Shown here in pieces: positions 9,942-19,407 of a stretch of DNA of 64,000 nt. The notes beneath the pieces are model-generated. The model was not told where the DNA came from. It did no database searches and was given only the letters and a program-made list of their open reading frames with translations. The position numbers were made by a program, and so were the translations under genes. The DNA comes from Vibrio fluvialis (GTDB lineage: Bacteria > Pseudomonadota > Gammaproteobacteria > Enterobacterales > Vibrionaceae): the NCBI RefSeq assembly GCF_900460245.1, contig NZ_UHIP01000001.1, forward strand, positions 3,105,235-3,169,234, in the 5' to 3' direction. Position 1 is the first letter of the stretch, and every line of letters starts with the position of its first letter.

Positions 9942-9987
9942 CCCGTTGATATAAAAAACGAGCAATTGGTTTGCATTTCACCAAATA

Positions 9988-10023
9988 CTGGATATACTCA
10001 CAGGCAACTGTATAAAAAGACAG
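9988..10023 (+). promoter_or_regulatory. Two LexA (SOS) boxes at the lexA promoter
   Basis: Box 2 (10008-10023) is a perfect CTGT-N8-ACAG. Box 1 (9988-10003) is CTGG-N8-ACAG, one mismatch. They sit four bases apart just ahead of the lexA ATG, the classic autoregulatory double operator. Confidence 0.92.
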
Positions 10024-10030
10024 GTGACTT

Positions 10031-10657
10031 ATGAAGCCGTTGACGCCACGCCAACAAGAAGTGTTCGATCTTATCAGAAGCAAGATCGATGAAACCGGAA
10101 TGCCACCCACTCGTGCTGAAATTGCGCGTGAACTGGGTTTCCGTTCTGCCAATGCGGCGGAAGAGCATTTGAAAGCTCTGGCACGTAAACAAGTGATTGA
10201 AATCGTACCGGGCGCCTCTCGCGGTATCCGTATTCTGGTGGACGCGGCGAACGACAGTGCTGATGACGTTGGCCTGCCTTTGATTGGCCGTGTGGCTGCA
10301 GGTGAACCGATTCTCGCTCAGGAACATGTCGAAGCGCATTATCAGGTCGACCCGGCGATGTTCCGTCCACAAGCAGACTTTCTGCTGCGAGTGCACGGTG
10401 AGAGTATGAAAAATATCGGCATCATGGATGGCGATCTGCTGGCGGTACACAAAACGCAGGATGTACACAACGGTCAGGTTGTGGTTGCCCGCGTTGAAGA
10501 CGATGTCACCGTAAAACGCCTGGAGCGTAAAGGCGCGAAAGTGCTGCTGCATGCGGAAAACGAAGAGTTTGCTCCGATCGAAGTCGACCTGAGTTGTCAG
10601 GAGTTGACCATCGAAGGCATCGCGGTTGGCATCATTCGTAATACCGACTGGATGTAA
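10031..10657 (+). CDS. lexA: SOS repressor LexA
   Basis: LexA represses DNA-damage genes and self-cleaves when stimulated by RecA filaments. The 208 residues contain the winged helix-turn-helix ([12 protein letters not shown] to REIAEELGF-like [14 protein letters not shown]), the cleavage site in [10 protein letters not shown] (Ala-Gly about residues 90-91), the catalytic serine in [13 protein letters not shown] and the catalytic lysine in [10 protein letters not shown]. It is autoregulated through the two boxes upstream. LexA-like boxes also occur inside the island, so this gene may control the element. Confidence 0.97.
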   Translation: MKPLTPRQQEVFDLIRSKIDETGMPPTRAEIARELGFRSANAAEEHLKALARKQVIEIVPGASRGIRILVDAANDSADDVGLPLIGRVAAGEPILAQEHVEAHYQVDPAMFRPQADFLLRVHGESMKNIGIMDGDLLAVHKTQDVHNGQVVVARVEDDVTVKRLERKGAKVLLHAENEEFAPIEVDLSCQELTIEGIAVGIIRNTDWM

Positions 10658-10694
10658 AATACTCTTGAGAGCCATTCTCAATAACTTGTCAATC

Positions 10695-10713
10695 TAATTG
10701 ATATTCATTATCA
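10695..10713. promoter_or_regulatory. Probable Fur box
   Basis: The sequence around GATATTCATTATCA matches the 19-base Fur consensus well and lies about 30 bases before the methyltransferase start. It suggests iron repression of that gene. Confidence 0.5.
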
Positions 10714-10743
10714 TCTTCTTTGTGCGATGTAAGGAAGATGATA

Positions 10744-11556
10744 ATGCGCTCAACTCGTTCCCCCTCAGCAAGACGTTATCCGATACCTGCGAATTTGATG
10801 CAGCCGTTGTGGTTGCGTAGTCGCGAAAGCTTGGTTGATAACGGTTTGGTTTATGACCCGATTGCGGCGACCGCTTGTCAGCGTTGTCTTCTAGCGCCGG
10901 AATGCCTGTCTGGCGATATCGATCAAAAACAACTTCTGCACGTCACTCTGACCCAACTGTGTGATCAGCAGGTCCGCAGCTTCCTTGAAGCGCACCCGGA
11001 CGGCTGGATTATCAATGTGGGCGCGGGGCTGGATACGCGTTTTTATCGCGTCGACAACGGCCGCTGTCACTGGTTGGAATTGGATATTACGGAAAACCTG
11101 TTGTGGCGTCAGAAGCTGTTTCACAGCAGTGAGCGTTACCAGCACTGCTGTGGTAGCGTGACCGATTTATCCTGGCTCGACAGCTTACCTGTTCCGGAGT
11201 ACGCACCTATCCTGATTGTCTGCGAGCATGCACTGCTTGATGGTGACCGTGCGCAGGTGTCCCGTTTTATTCGTGCGTTAGGGTTAAACTTCGTCAATGC
11301 CAGTGCGTGTTTGGTGTTGGCGGGCGATCGCACAGCATCACGTCTGGGGCAGAAAATGGGATCGGGTCAGTATCAGCATGGTTTTACTCATGCGGGTGAA
11401 GCTGTGTTGGATTGTCTACCGTGGGCACGCTCAGTCAGCACTCACTCACCTCTGGATCGCCATTGCGGCCGCTGGAAATTCTGGCAGCGCGTGCTCAGTA
11501 AAATCGGTGCGCTCAAACATCGCTATACGCCCGTGGTGGTTTACGCCCGCTGGTAA
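10744..11556 (+). CDS. Class I SAM-dependent methyltransferase, leucine carboxyl methyltransferase-like
   Basis: A protein of about 270 residues, taking the ATG at 10744 after AAGGAAG; ATG 10738 or TTG 10720 would extend it slightly. The SAM-binding region is IINVGAGLDTRFYRV, followed by the acidic strand WLELDI that would hold the ribose, typical of the LCMT/PPM branch that methylates protein or small-molecule carboxyl groups. A cysteine cluster (CQRCLLAPEC) near residue 38 is unusual. It follows a probable Fur box and precedes a MATE exporter, consistent with an iron-linked small-molecule job, but the substrate is unknown. Confidence 0.75.
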   Translation: MRSTRSPSARRYPIPANLMQPLWLRSRESLVDNGLVYDPIAATACQRCLLAPECLSGDIDQKQLLHVTLTQLCDQQVRSFLEAHPDGWIINVGAGLDTRFYRVDNGRCHWLELDITENLLWRQKLFHSSERYQHCCGSVTDLSWLDSLPVPEYAPILIVCEHALLDGDRAQVSRFIRALGLNFVNASACLVLAGDRTASRLGQKMGSGQYQHGFTHAGEAVLDCLPWARSVSTHSPLDRHCGRWKFWQRVLSKIGALKHRYTPVVVYARW

Positions 11557-11630
11557 TCACGCCGCGCAAAACATAGCCGTTGCAGCTCATCTTCGATACA
11601 CTTTGCTCTCAATGACTTGAGGGCGAAGCA

Positions 11631-12971
11631 GTGCAATTTCTTTTCCAGACTCTTTCCAACAAAGCCATGCATCGGCAGGTGCTGTGGCTGGCCATTCCGA
11701 TGGTGCTGTCGAACATCACCATACCGTTGTTGGGACTGGTCGATGCCGCAGTGATTGGTCACCTTGAACACGCTTGGTACCTGGGCGGGGTGGCGCTGGG
11801 TAGTACCGTCATCAGTGTGACGTTCTGGTTGCTGGGCTTTCTGCGCATGTCGACGACTGGACTGACTGCGCAGGCGTTTGGTGCCGATAACAGCGCCGGG
11901 CTGGCGCGCGTGTGGCTGCAAGGCATGCTGATGGCGCTTGGGTTTGCGGCGGTGTTTTTGCTGCTCCATCGCTTCATCGCCGATGGGGTGTTCGGTTTCA
12001 GTTCGGCCAGTGCCGAGGTGAAACTTTACGCGCAGCAATATTTTGTGATTCGTGCCTGGAGCGCGCCTGCTTCGCTGGTTAACTTTGTGCTGCTCGGCTG
12101 GCTGCTGGGGACACAAAACTCACGTGCGCCGATGTGGATGGTGATCATCACGAACGTGGTCAACATTGTTCTCGATTTGCTGTTTGTGCTTGGCCTCGGC
12201 TGGAAAGTGCAGGGTGTGGCGTTAGCCTCGGTGATCGCCGATTATTCGGGCATGGGGTTTGGTCTGTGGTGTGTGTGGCGTTATTGGCTGCAACATCAGT
12301 TGCCATCGCCGCTGGCCCTGCTGCGTGAATCCACTCAGGGGCTGAGTCGCTTTGTGCGTCTCAATCGCGATATCTTTCTGCGGTCACTGTGCCTGCAGGC
12401 GGCATTTAGTTTTATGACGTTTCAGGGCGCGGCGTTTGGTGATCAAACGGTGGCGGCCAATGCCGTGCTGATGAGTTTCCTGATGATGATTTCCTACGGC
12501 ATGGACGGTTTCGCCTACGCGATGGAAGCCATGGTGGGCAAGGCGATTGGCGCGAAAAGTGAAACTCAGCTCAAAGCCGCGATGATTGGCAGTGCGTTCT
12601 GGAGTGTGGTCATCTGCTTGCTGTTAACGTTGGCGTTTGGCTGGTATGGATCGGCGCTGATCCGGCTGATCACTGATATCAGCGCGGTGCAGCAAACGGC
12701 GCAGGTTTATCTACCTTGGCTGGTGGCGATGCCGCTGACTTCTATGTGGTGCTTTTTGTTGGATGGCATTTTCATTGGCGCGACCAAGGGGCGCGAAATG
12801 CGTAACAGTATGTTCGTTGCTGCTTGCACCTTCTTTGTGGTGTTCTACGGCTTTGCTTTCTGGGGTAACCATGCCCTGTGGCTGGCGATGCTGAGCTTTA
12901 TGGCAATGCGCGGTTTAAGTTTGGGTATTGTGTTGCTTCGTCAGTGGCGGCTGGGGACTTTTCTCGCCTGA
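11631..12971 (+). CDS. dinF: MATE family efflux transporter, DinF-like
   Basis: A 446-residue inner-membrane transporter with about twelve hydrophobic segments, in the DinF branch of the MATE family (cation-coupled efflux of drugs or metabolites). Typical stretches are LWLAIPMVLSNITIPLLGLVDAAVIGH at the N-terminus, containing the family proline and aspartate, and MDGFAYAMEAMVGKAIGA in the second half. The GTG at 11631 has a GAGGGCGAAG site upstream. Like E. coli dinF it lies near lexA, but here the methyltransferase intervenes and no extra LexA box is evident. Confidence 0.9.
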   Translation: MQFLFQTLSNKAMHRQVLWLAIPMVLSNITIPLLGLVDAAVIGHLEHAWYLGGVALGSTVISVTFWLLGFLRMSTTGLTAQAFGADNSAGLARVWLQGMLMALGFAAVFLLLHRFIADGVFGFSSASAEVKLYAQQYFVIRAWSAPASLVNFVLLGWLLGTQNSRAPMWMVIITNVVNIVLDLLFVLGLGWKVQGVALASVIADYSGMGFGLWCVWRYWLQHQLPSPLALLRESTQGLSRFVRLNRDIFLRSLCLQAAFSFMTFQGAAFGDQTVAANAVLMSFLMMISYGMDGFAYAMEAMVGKAIGAKSETQLKAAMIGSAFWSVVICLLLTLAFGWYGSALIRLITDISAVQQTAQVYLPWLVAMPLTSMWCFLLDGIFIGATKGREMRNSMFVAACTFFVVFYGFAFWGNHALWLAMLSFMAMRGLSLGIVLLRQWRLGTFLA

Positions 12972-12982
12972 TCACAGCCAAT

Positions 12983-13012
12983 AAAAAACGCAGCTCAAGG
13001 CTGCGTTTTTTA
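12983..13012. terminator. Bidirectional terminator between dinF and sthA
   Basis: A 7-bp stem (12988-12994 with 13000-13006) is flanked by A6 and T6 and lies between convergent genes. Confidence 0.9.
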
Positions 13013-13028
13013 TTGCTTGGCGTCGGGG

Positions 13029-14429
13029 TCAGAACAGGCGGTTAAGACCATTCAACGCTGCCACGCGGTACGCTTCAGCCATCGTCGGGTAGTTGAAGGT
13101 CGTGTTTACGAAGTACTCGATGGTATTGGCCGAACCTTTCTGTTCCATGATCGCCTGACCGATGTGAATGATTTCTGCCGCGCGTTCACCAAAACAGTGA
13201 ATGCCGAGAATCTCTTTGGTGTCGCGATGGAACAGGATTTTCAGGCTGCCGACGTCTTTTCCGGAGATCTGCGCGCGCGCCAGATGTTTGAACGACGAGC
13301 GGCCCACTTCGTACGGCACTTTCGCCGCAGTCAGTTCCTGCTCGGTACGACCAACCGAGCTGATCTCCGGAATGGTGTAAATGCCGGTTGGAATATCGGC
13401 AATCAGTTGATTGGTCGCGTTGCCTTTGGCGATCGCTTGCGCGGTAAAACGGCCCTGATCGTACGCCGCGCTGGCAAGGCTTGGGTAACCAATCACATCA
13501 CCGACCGCGTAAATGTGGTCAACCTCGGTCTGGTAGTTCGTGTTGACGGTGAGCTGACCGCGTGAATCCGGTGACAGGCCAACCACTTCCAGATTGAGTT
13601 TATCGGTGTTACCGGTTCGGCCGTTGGCATACAGCAGGCAGTCGGCTTTCATCTTCTTGCCGGATTTCAGGTGCACAATGACGCCATCTTCCGTGCCTTC
13701 AATTTTCTCGTAGGTTTCGTCGTTACGGATGATCACGCCGTTGTTCCAGAAATGGTACGACAGCGCGTCGGAGATTTCGTTGTCCAGAAACGCCAGCAAG
13801 CGGTCACGGGTATTGATCAGATCGGTCTTCACGCCCAGGCCACGGAAAATCGACGCGTACTCACAGCCAATCACGCCTGCTCCGTAAATGATGATGTGGC
13901 GCGGGTCGTGTTTCAGATTAAGAATCGAGTCGCTGTCGTACACGCGAGCGTGGTTGAAGTCGACATCATTCGGACGGTAAGGGCGAGAGCCGGTGGCAAT
14001 CACAAACTTATCAGCGGTGTAGAGATCGACCGTGTTGTCGCTTTTGGTTACCGCCACGGTGTTGGCATCCACAAACTGTGCGGTGCCGAAAATCAGCGAG
14101 CACTGGTTGCGGTCATAAAACCCCTGACGCAGGCGAGTTTGTTTGTCGATGACGGTTTTGGCGTGGCCGAGAATGGTTGAGAAGGTGGCATGCAGACTGG
14201 TGTTGTTCTTACAAAACAGCGGATTGCTGTTGAACTCGATGATACGGCTGACCGCATGGCGCAGTGCCTTAGACGGAATGGTACCCCAGTGAGTACAACC
14301 GCCACCGACGCTGCTCTCTTTCTCGATAATGGCGACATTCAATCCCGCTTTGCTGAGCCCCATCGCGGCACCTTCTCCGCCTGGTCCGCTGCCGATTACG
14401 ATGACGTCAAAGTGGTTGTTCTGTGCCAT
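13029..14429 (-). CDS. sthA: Soluble pyridine nucleotide transhydrogenase SthA
   Basis: SthA is a cytoplasmic FAD enzyme that balances NADPH and NADH. From the ATG at 14429 (AAGGAAA site) it has 466 residues, the family length; an upstream in-frame ATG would add ten. The N-terminal FAD motif is [19 protein letters not shown]. The usual disulfide CXXXXC is replaced by [13 protein letters not shown], as in known SthA. The second NAD-binding motif is [15 protein letters not shown]. It is divergent from fabR as in E. coli. Confidence 0.96.
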   Translation of the reverse strand: MAQNNHFDVIVIGSGPGGEGAAMGLSKAGLNVAIIEKESSVGGGCTHWGTIPSKALRHAVSRIIEFNSNPLFCKNNTSLHATFSTILGHAKTVIDKQTRLRQGFYDRNQCSLIFGTAQFVDANTVAVTKSDNTVDLYTADKFVIATGSRPYRPNDVDFNHARVYDSDSILNLKHDPRHIIIYGAGVIGCEYASIFRGLGVKTDLINTRDRLLAFLDNEISDALSYHFWNNGVIIRNDETYEKIEGTEDGVIVHLKSGKKMKADCLLYANGRTGNTDKLNLEVVGLSPDSRGQLTVNTNYQTEVDHIYAVGDVIGYPSLASAAYDQGRFTAQAIAKGNATNQLIADIPTGIYTIPEISSVGRTEQELTAAKVPYEVGRSSFKHLARAQISGKDVGSLKILFHRDTKEILGIHCFGERAAEIIHIGQAIMEQKGSANTIEYFVNTTFNYPTMAEAYRVAALNGLNRLF

Positions 14430-14718
14430 AAGGATTTCCTTGTTATTTTCGCTTAACATTGCTGTAGCGAGATTTTAACTGATTCCGCGATGCGGTAAAT
14501 CGTGTTCCCATCAGAGAGTGCAGGGGATCACGTCATCGCAAGAAATATTAGGTGTTTCACTCTAGTGCTGGCCGGGTGGCTGCACGCGAGTAACAGGGAA
14601 CCACACGGCAGGATAAATTGTCTGCTGGCTCAAACGGACGCATTTTGTCTCTTAGACAAGTTTCACATTCGCGTTATAGTATGGGCCACTATTGGAACAG
14701 GCAGAGAACTTACGCAGT

Positions 14719-15360
14719 ATGAAATCTACGGGTATTCGTGCACAACAAAAAGAGAAAACGCGTCGTTCACTGATTGATGCCGCCTTCAGCCAATTAAGTG
14801 CTGATCGCAGTTTTTCTAATTTAAGCTTGCGGGAAGTGGCCCGTGAAGCGGGGATTGCCCCGACATCGTTCTATCGCCATTTCAAAGATATGGATGAGTT
14901 GGGTTTAACCATGGTGGATGAAGGTGGCTTGCTGCTGCGTCAATTGATGCGTCAGGCGCGCCAGCGCATCGTCAAAGAGGGCAGCGTGATTCGTACCTCG
15001 ATCGAAACCTTCATGGAATTTATTGAGAGCAGCCCGAACGTGTTTCGTTTGCTGCTGCGTGAGCGCTCCGGTACTTCGTTTGAGTTTCGTACTGCAGTGG
15101 CGCGCGAGATTCAGCACTTCTCGGCTGAACTGACCGAATATCTGGTGAATACGGGTATGAACCGCGAAGAAGCAATAACGCAGGCGGAAGCCTCGGTTAC
15201 ACTGGTATTCAGCTCGGGAGCAGAAGCTCTGGATTTAGACAGACGTTCTCGCGAGGAACTGGCTGAACGTCTGATATTACAATTGCGAATGATTGCCAAA
15301 GGGGCTTTCTGGTATCGCAAAGAACGTGAACGTAATCGACTGAAAGGCGGGATAGATTAA
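14719..15360 (+). CDS. fabR: Unsaturated fatty acid biosynthesis repressor FabR (TetR family)
   Basis: FabR represses fabA/fabB in response to the unsaturated:saturated acyl balance. From the ATG at 14719 the protein is 213 residues, with an N-terminal TetR helix-turn-helix ([20 protein letters not shown]) very close to the enterobacterial protein, followed by the ligand domain [21 protein letters not shown] longer in-frame start at 14692 lacks family similarity. Its TAA overlaps the yijD ATG (TAATG), so the two are coupled. Confidence 0.95.
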   Translation: MKSTGIRAQQKEKTRRSLIDAAFSQLSADRSFSNLSLREVAREAGIAPTSFYRHFKDMDELGLTMVDEGGLLLRQLMRQARQRIVKEGSVIRTSIETFMEFIESSPNVFRLLLRERSGTSFEFRTAVAREIQHFSAELTEYLVNTGMNREEAITQAEASVTLVFSSGAEALDLDRRSREELAERLILQLRMIAKGAFWYRKERERNRLKGGID

Positions 15361-15731
15361 TGTCGAAGGAAAGCAATAAAACCAATCACGGTTCAGAACG
15401 TAAAACGCTGGTACTGGCATTGATTGCTGGTATGTGTGGCGACGCATTGTTGTCGTGGATGACGATGAGCGAAGTCTCTTTTTCTATTTTCCCTCTGATT
15501 GCGCTGGTGCTCTCGGTGCAGGCGCTGTATCAGGAATACCTGCGTCATCCGGTGTCAGAGGATATTCCTCTGGTCGGCTTAGCGTGTTTCTTTGTTGGCG
15601 CGTTTGGCCACAATGCGTTTGTGAAAGCGCAGTATCCGGATTCCGGCTCCAACTTCTTTGCGATTGTGGTCGCATTGCTGCTGCTGGTGTGGATTGGCCG
15701 CAAGCTGGGTTATCTCGGCCGCGCCGCCTGA
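15360..15731 (+). CDS. yijD: YijD family membrane protein (DUF1422)
   Basis: A 123-residue inner-membrane protein with about four hydrophobic segments (near residues 16-34, 41-57, 72-86, 98-115) and the polar GHNAFVKAQYPDSGS stretch between the last two. It matches the YijD/DUF1422 family encoded directly after fabR in enterics and vibrios. No function is established. A strong terminator follows, and in the ancestral order trmA would converge on it. Confidence 0.88.
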   Translation: MSKESNKTNHGSERKTLVLALIAGMCGDALLSWMTMSEVSFSIFPLIALVLSVQALYQEYLRHPVSEDIPLVGLACFFVGAFGHNAFVKAQYPDSGSNFFAIVVALLLLVWIGRKLGYLGRAA

Positions 15732-15745
15732 GAGGCAAACGAATG

Positions 15746-15776
15746 AAAAAAAACGAGCCAATCGGCTCGTTTTTTT
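15746..15776. terminator. Terminator downstream of yijD
   Basis: A CGAGCC/GGCTCG stem with an AATC loop is flanked by A8 and T7. It originally separated yijD from the convergent trmA. Confidence 0.9.
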
Positions 15777-15780
15777 ATGG

Positions 15781-15828
15781 TTAAGCTTTACGTTCCAGCA
15801 GCACACCTGCTTCCATGTGGTGGGTAAA
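15781..15828 (-). pseudogene. trmA: Displaced original 3' end of trmA
   Basis: The minus strand reads [14 protein letters not shown] then stop, matching the C-terminus of TrmA whose intact copy at 41331-42440 ends [14 protein letters not shown]. The fragment lies right behind the yijD terminator, where the trmA end belongs, so it is the chromosomal remnant left when the island inserted. Confidence 0.9.
15800..15825 (+). other. attL: Left attachment site of the island
   Basis: A 26-base stretch is repeated at 41350-41375 with a single mismatch; the last 17 bases (15809-15825) are identical in both copies. Crossover probably happened in this core. Confidence 0.85.
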
Positions 15829-15955
15829 TAGAAACTTTTGTCCATCAAAGTCTACAGAGTTATATATTTTAATTGTAAGGTAATGATTTGTAGTATTTTT
15901 TATGATCTTATTGTCCGTTGGAGTCCAAAGCCTTACAATAGAAACTCGGTGTTTC

Positions 15956-15992
15956 CCGTACCCCACGCCGTACCCAGAGCCGTACCCAGAAA
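15956..15992 (+). repeat. Three 12-base repeats at the left end of the island
   Basis: Three tandem units beginning CGTACCC occur at 15957, 15969 and 15981. Bases 15956-15978 recur exactly at 41273-41295 near the right end. Position beside the core sites and the integrase suggests arm-type binding sites for integrase or AlpA. Confidence 0.7.
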
Positions 15993-16010
15993 TGCAGAGG
16001 TTTTCCAACG

Positions 16011-17270
16011 ATGACGAAACGAATCAGTACCAATGCAACGTTGCAAGCATTGAAGCCACAGGATAAGGAATACTCGATCCCCGATAAGAAGGTCGAAGGA
16101 TTGAACATTCGAGTTCGTCCAACAGGCACAATGACTTGGATCTTTCGTTTTCAAGTAGGGAAGAAACACGAAAAAATCTCTATGGGTCGATACATTAAGA
16201 TCAAACCAGAGCGCGGGATGACATTGGATCAGGCGCGAAAGGAAGCTGGCCGTTATCGAAGTTGGTTGGAGAATGGTAAGAACCCAAAGGTTGAACTAGA
16301 TATAGAGAAACGAGCGCAAGATGAAGCGAAAACCTTTGATGATGCGTTTATTAGCTTTGATGAGAAACGGCTATCAAAACAGCTACGGGGTGACCAGTCG
16401 AGGACCATTTACAATCGAGATATCAAGCCAGTTCTCGGTAACATCAAATTGGCAGATTTAAGCATATATGACCTTAATAGGGTCTTTGATGCTAAGGTTG
16501 ATAAAGACGGTAAGCGTATGGCGGGGGCCATTGGAGTTTGCCATAAAATCATCAACCAAGTGATTAACCATGCCCTAGCGCTAAATATGCTCGATACTCA
16601 TCCTGCACCCCAACTGAAAGCAAAAGACGTTGGTGGCGGCTCTAAAGTCACAAAACGTAATTTAAGCTTTTCAGAGTTAAAGATTCTGTTAACGAGTATG
16701 CCGTCATGGCGTACAGATCCCTCGAACATCCGTTTAATGCAGTTCTTACTTGGTTGTGGACAGCGTATTAGTGCCGTACTGGAAATGCGTTGGAGTGAGT
16801 TAGATTTTGATGAGGGAATTTGGCTATTACCAGCCAGCTCAGAAGAGCGGCACACTAAAAGCCAAGACGCACGTAAAGTGCCTTTAAGTGGCTACTTGCT
16901 TGCACTTCTAAACGAGCAGCGTGACAGTGTGCCAAGTAAGTGGAAGTTGGTATGGCCCCAACTAATGGTCGATAGAGTGCAAGAACCTGCGGCTGTACGG
17001 GCATTGATCAAACGTAATCTACCTAGCGACTTTGAGCGCTTTTCACCTCATGACTTGCGTCGTACCTTTATCAGTCGTTGTAGTGAAATGGGGTTAGATA
17101 TCGTAGCGATTGAAAAGACAGTCGGCCACCAGCTGCCAGGTATGCTCAGAGTCTATAACCATCATGATTATATCGATGAGCAGTTGAAGGTTCTGGAGGC
17201 ATGGGGTAACAAGTTGCAATCGCTAATGGAAGCGAACGTCCACCCGTTACCCTCTGCTAAGATGGCCTAA
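16011..17270 (+). CDS. int: Tyrosine-type site-specific integrase, P4-like family
   Basis: The 419-residue recombinase is the likely enzyme integrating the island into trmA. It has an N-terminal arm-binding domain (NIRVRPTGTMTWIFRFQVG, about residues 29-47), a central core-binding domain and a catalytic domain with GCGQRISAVLEMRWSELDF (first Arg, about residue 250), HDLRRTFIS (His-x-x-Arg), the GHQ histidine, and the nucleophile tyrosine in the VYNHHDY segment. It lies about 200 bases inside attL and reads inward. The start is the ATG at 16011, about ten bases after GAGG. Confidence 0.93.
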   Translation: MTKRISTNATLQALKPQDKEYSIPDKKVEGLNIRVRPTGTMTWIFRFQVGKKHEKISMGRYIKIKPERGMTLDQARKEAGRYRSWLENGKNPKVELDIEKRAQDEAKTFDDAFISFDEKRLSKQLRGDQSRTIYNRDIKPVLGNIKLADLSIYDLNRVFDAKVDKDGKRMAGAIGVCHKIINQVINHALALNMLDTHPAPQLKAKDVGGGSKVTKRNLSFSELKILLTSMPSWRTDPSNIRLMQFLLGCGQRISAVLEMRWSELDFDEGIWLLPASSEERHTKSQDARKVPLSGYLLALLNEQRDSVPSKWKLVWPQLMVDRVQEPAAVRALIKRNLPSDFERFSPHDLRRTFISRCSEMGLDIVAIEKTVGHQLPGMLRVYNHHDYIDEQLKVLEAWGNKLQSLMEANVHPLPSAKMA

Positions 17271-17297
17271 TTTAGTCTTTTCTTTACGGTCAGATTA

Positions 17298-17317
17298 ACC
17301 GCTCTTTATGGAGCGGT
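17298..17317. terminator. Hairpin after the integrase gene
   Basis: A 7-bp stem (17298-17304 with 17311-17317) lies between the integrase and the convergent unknown gene. No clear T-run, so termination is tentative. Confidence 0.4.
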
Positions 17318-17343
17318 GTCTGTTCGAATTGTGTATAGCTTGG

Positions 17344-18243
17344 TTAAGATTTAGCTGATGCGCGTCCGGTCTTTTCTCGATACTGCTTTTGCTTCCATGC
17401 TTTCATCATTGTGTACATAACTTCATTAGAAAGTAAGTTGAATGTACGTAGTGGTGATAACTCTAATTCTCGTGGAAGAGGCTTTTCTCTTCTTACTGCC
17501 CCATTTCTACATGTAAATAATGTATCTAATAACGCGATATTCGTATTGTAATACTGTGCTGTCGATATTGGCGGTGTTAGATGAGGTAAAAACTCAAGCT
17601 TTGATTTTATGTAGTTGTAAATCCATATGTTTTGCTTCTTATTCTTCGGATCTATCCATGAATAGTCGGGGCGTAGCTCGTTAGCTATGTATAACCATTT
17701 CTCCTTTAGAAGCGACATCAACCTATCTTTAGCTAACGTATTAGCTTGCCATTGGTCAAAGAACTCATAGATAAGCTCATGAGCTTCAATTCGGCTTAAT
17801 GGTAACTGATTTAAGCCTGATTTTTTATACGGATTTGTCTCTTCATTATGTAAATTGTTTTTACAGTATAGCGTTCCAAAGTCGTAGTCAAATCCTCGCT
17901 TATGGACATCTAAGTCATCTGAGATAGTTGAGACAAATCTTAGTAACGACCAAGCAAAGTAAACAATTCTATCCTCTTTTTTATCTATCCAAGCGAATGA
18001 ACGATCAGCTAGTAATGACTTTAAAGCCTGTTTGTTCATATCTTCAATCTTAGGCTCTAGGTCATTACGTTGATTATCTAGTGCCAACTTAATTTTACGC
18101 TGTAACTCTTCTTTATCTTGGCTTTGAAATGTGAAGCGTATGTCTGCATGGGCGGAAATATAAGCAGCATAAAATCTTAAGTATCGGATGTTGTTTGCTC
18201 TAAACAATCCCTTATCAGCAAGTTCTTTTTCTGTTTTATTCAT
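17344..18243 (-). CDS. Hypothetical protein of 299 residues
   Basis: I do not recognise this family. The sequence is charged, rich in Lys, Asn and Leu, with no signal peptide or membrane segment; it looks cytoplasmic and mostly helical. Possible landmarks are WSLLRFVSTISDD, HELIYEFFDQW and a basic C-terminus (KAWKQKQYREKTGRASAKS). It is convergent with the integrase and divergent from the Gp2-like cluster, the slot where small integrative elements often carry a regulator or accessory gene. It is markedly AT-rich. The long clean frame supports a real gene. Confidence 0.75.
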   Translation of the reverse strand: MNKTEKELADKGLFRANNIRYLRFYAAYISAHADIRFTFQSQDKEELQRKIKLALDNQRNDLEPKIEDMNKQALKSLLADRSFAWIDKKEDRIVYFAWSLLRFVSTISDDLDVHKRGFDYDFGTLYCKNNLHNEETNPYKKSGLNQLPLSRIEAHELIYEFFDQWQANTLAKDRLMSLLKEKWLYIANELRPDYSWIDPKNKKQNIWIYNYIKSKLEFLPHLTPPISTAQYYNTNIALLDTLFTCRNGAVRREKPLPRELELSPLRTFNLLSNEVMYTMMKAWKQKQYREKTGRASAKS

Positions 18244-18664
18244 GATGATTTATCGATGTCTATTTGATGACTTACTGTATCAAAATTGTAGTTTTAATGA
18301 AGTTATTTAAATGATTTAATGTCAATTTTAATGAGTTTAATATGTGGTTTTTCTGATGGTTTTTTGTAGTAAAAAAGTTCCTAAATTATACTTTGATTAT
18401 GAACGGCGTTAGTTCTAAATCTAGTAATTACAGGGCCTGTCGCTTTGTTTTAGACATTTTTGCAATGGTTTTTTCATGATAATGTTCGAGTGACGTAAAG
18501 GGAAATATTTCTTTTTTCAGTTGGTTAACTGTTTTTGAAGAAGAGGAAAGAGTAAATGAGCTAATGTAAGCGTGTTATTTGTGACACTGTGTTCACAACA
18601 CCGTGATGTATCGTTGTTGGTATAGGTAATATACATAACTACCAACTATTAAAATTTACGTTAC
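18244..18664. promoter_or_regulatory. AT-rich intergenic region between divergent genes
   Basis: No coding region was found. It must hold promoters for the leftward unknown gene and the rightward Gp2-like cluster. Near 18615-18650 there is an inverted pair TTGGTA/TACCAA that could be an operator. Nothing else is recognisable. Confidence 0.4.
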
Positions 18665-18697
18665 TCCCTGTGTGTATGAGAGACACACGAATAGGGA
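18665..18697 (+). promoter_or_regulatory. Leader hairpin before the first Gp2-like gene
   Basis: GTGTGT (18670-18675) pairs with ACACAC (18683-18688), extended by TCCCT (18665-18669) with AGGGA (18693-18697) across a 4-base bulge. The right arm contains the presumed ribosome site, so folding would hide it. Confidence 0.5.
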
Positions 18698-18707
18698 TAA
18701 CAACACC

Positions 18708-19343
18708 ATGAATCACCAGTACACATCTGAAGACAAGTTCAACAACTACGACCTACCTCAACCAACGAAACGAAAGAAACGATTCTTCTATCGTAAGTTT
18801 CACCTCTACAAGATTTCTCAATTGATAGAGAAAGCATTGAAGTATCACCCTAGGCTATCCGTCTTTCGGATAGACCTACACTTACCCGAAGATTTCGATG
18901 ATGCAGATTCGAAAGTCATCACTCGATTCTTCAAATCCCTGAATGCCAAATTGGACGTAGATATAAAACGTAAAGAGAAAAGCTGGGGAAGGGGGTTAAA
19001 GAACAAGACCAGTTACATCTGGGCAAAAGAGAAGAATACCTCTGAGCAGTACCACTACCATGTTGCACTCTTCCTGAACAAAGATATCTATTATCAACTC
19101 GGGGATGTAGGAGCGTCAGACGGCTCTCTAGCCGACCTAATTAAGCAAGCGTGGTGCAGTGCTATCAAACAGGAGAAAGCAGCACTAGTTCATTTCTGCA
19201 AGAATGGTGTGTATCGCTTAAACCTGAAAGCATCGGATATTGAACAATCGAAGAATGAGCTATTCAAAAGGGTGTGTTATTTCGCTAAACCTAATTCAAA
19301 GGTATACGGAGGGACTATGAGAAACTTCGCTACTAGCTCTTAA
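18708..19343 (+). CDS. Inovirus Gp2-like / YagK-YfjJ family protein, copy 1
   Basis: This 211-residue protein is the first of three tandem paralogs. The shared core here is ALKYHPRLSVFRIDLHLPEDF (in part), then SYIWAKEKNTSEQYHYHVALFLNKD, and near the end RVCYFAKPNSK, which fits the Gp2/YagK-YfjJ C-terminal family of satellite and filamentous-phage elements. The HYH followed by hydrophobic residues resembles the HUH motif of Rep enzymes; whether it is a nuclease is inference. The ATG at 18708 is chosen over an in-frame upstream start because of the AGGGA site behind a hairpin. Confidence 0.75.
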   Translation: MNHQYTSEDKFNNYDLPQPTKRKKRFFYRKFHLYKISQLIEKALKYHPRLSVFRIDLHLPEDFDDADSKVITRFFKSLNAKLDVDIKRKEKSWGRGLKNKTSYIWAKEKNTSEQYHYHVALFLNKDIYYQLGDVGASDGSLADLIKQAWCSAIKQEKAALVHFCKNGVYRLNLKASDIEQSKNELFKRVCYFAKPNSKVYGGTMRNFATSS

Positions 19344-19369
19344 TCCCCTTAAAAATTACGTTGGAAACA

Positions 19370-19402
19370 GTTCCTGTGGGAATCACAACAAACCACAGGA
19401 AC
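19370..19402 (+). promoter_or_regulatory. Leader hairpin before the second Gp2-like gene
   Basis: A perfect 10-base inverted repeat (19370-19379 with 19393-19402) has a 13-base loop. The right arm includes the CAGGA ribosome site of the gene starting at 19408. Confidence 0.65.
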
Positions 19403-19407
19403 CAATC

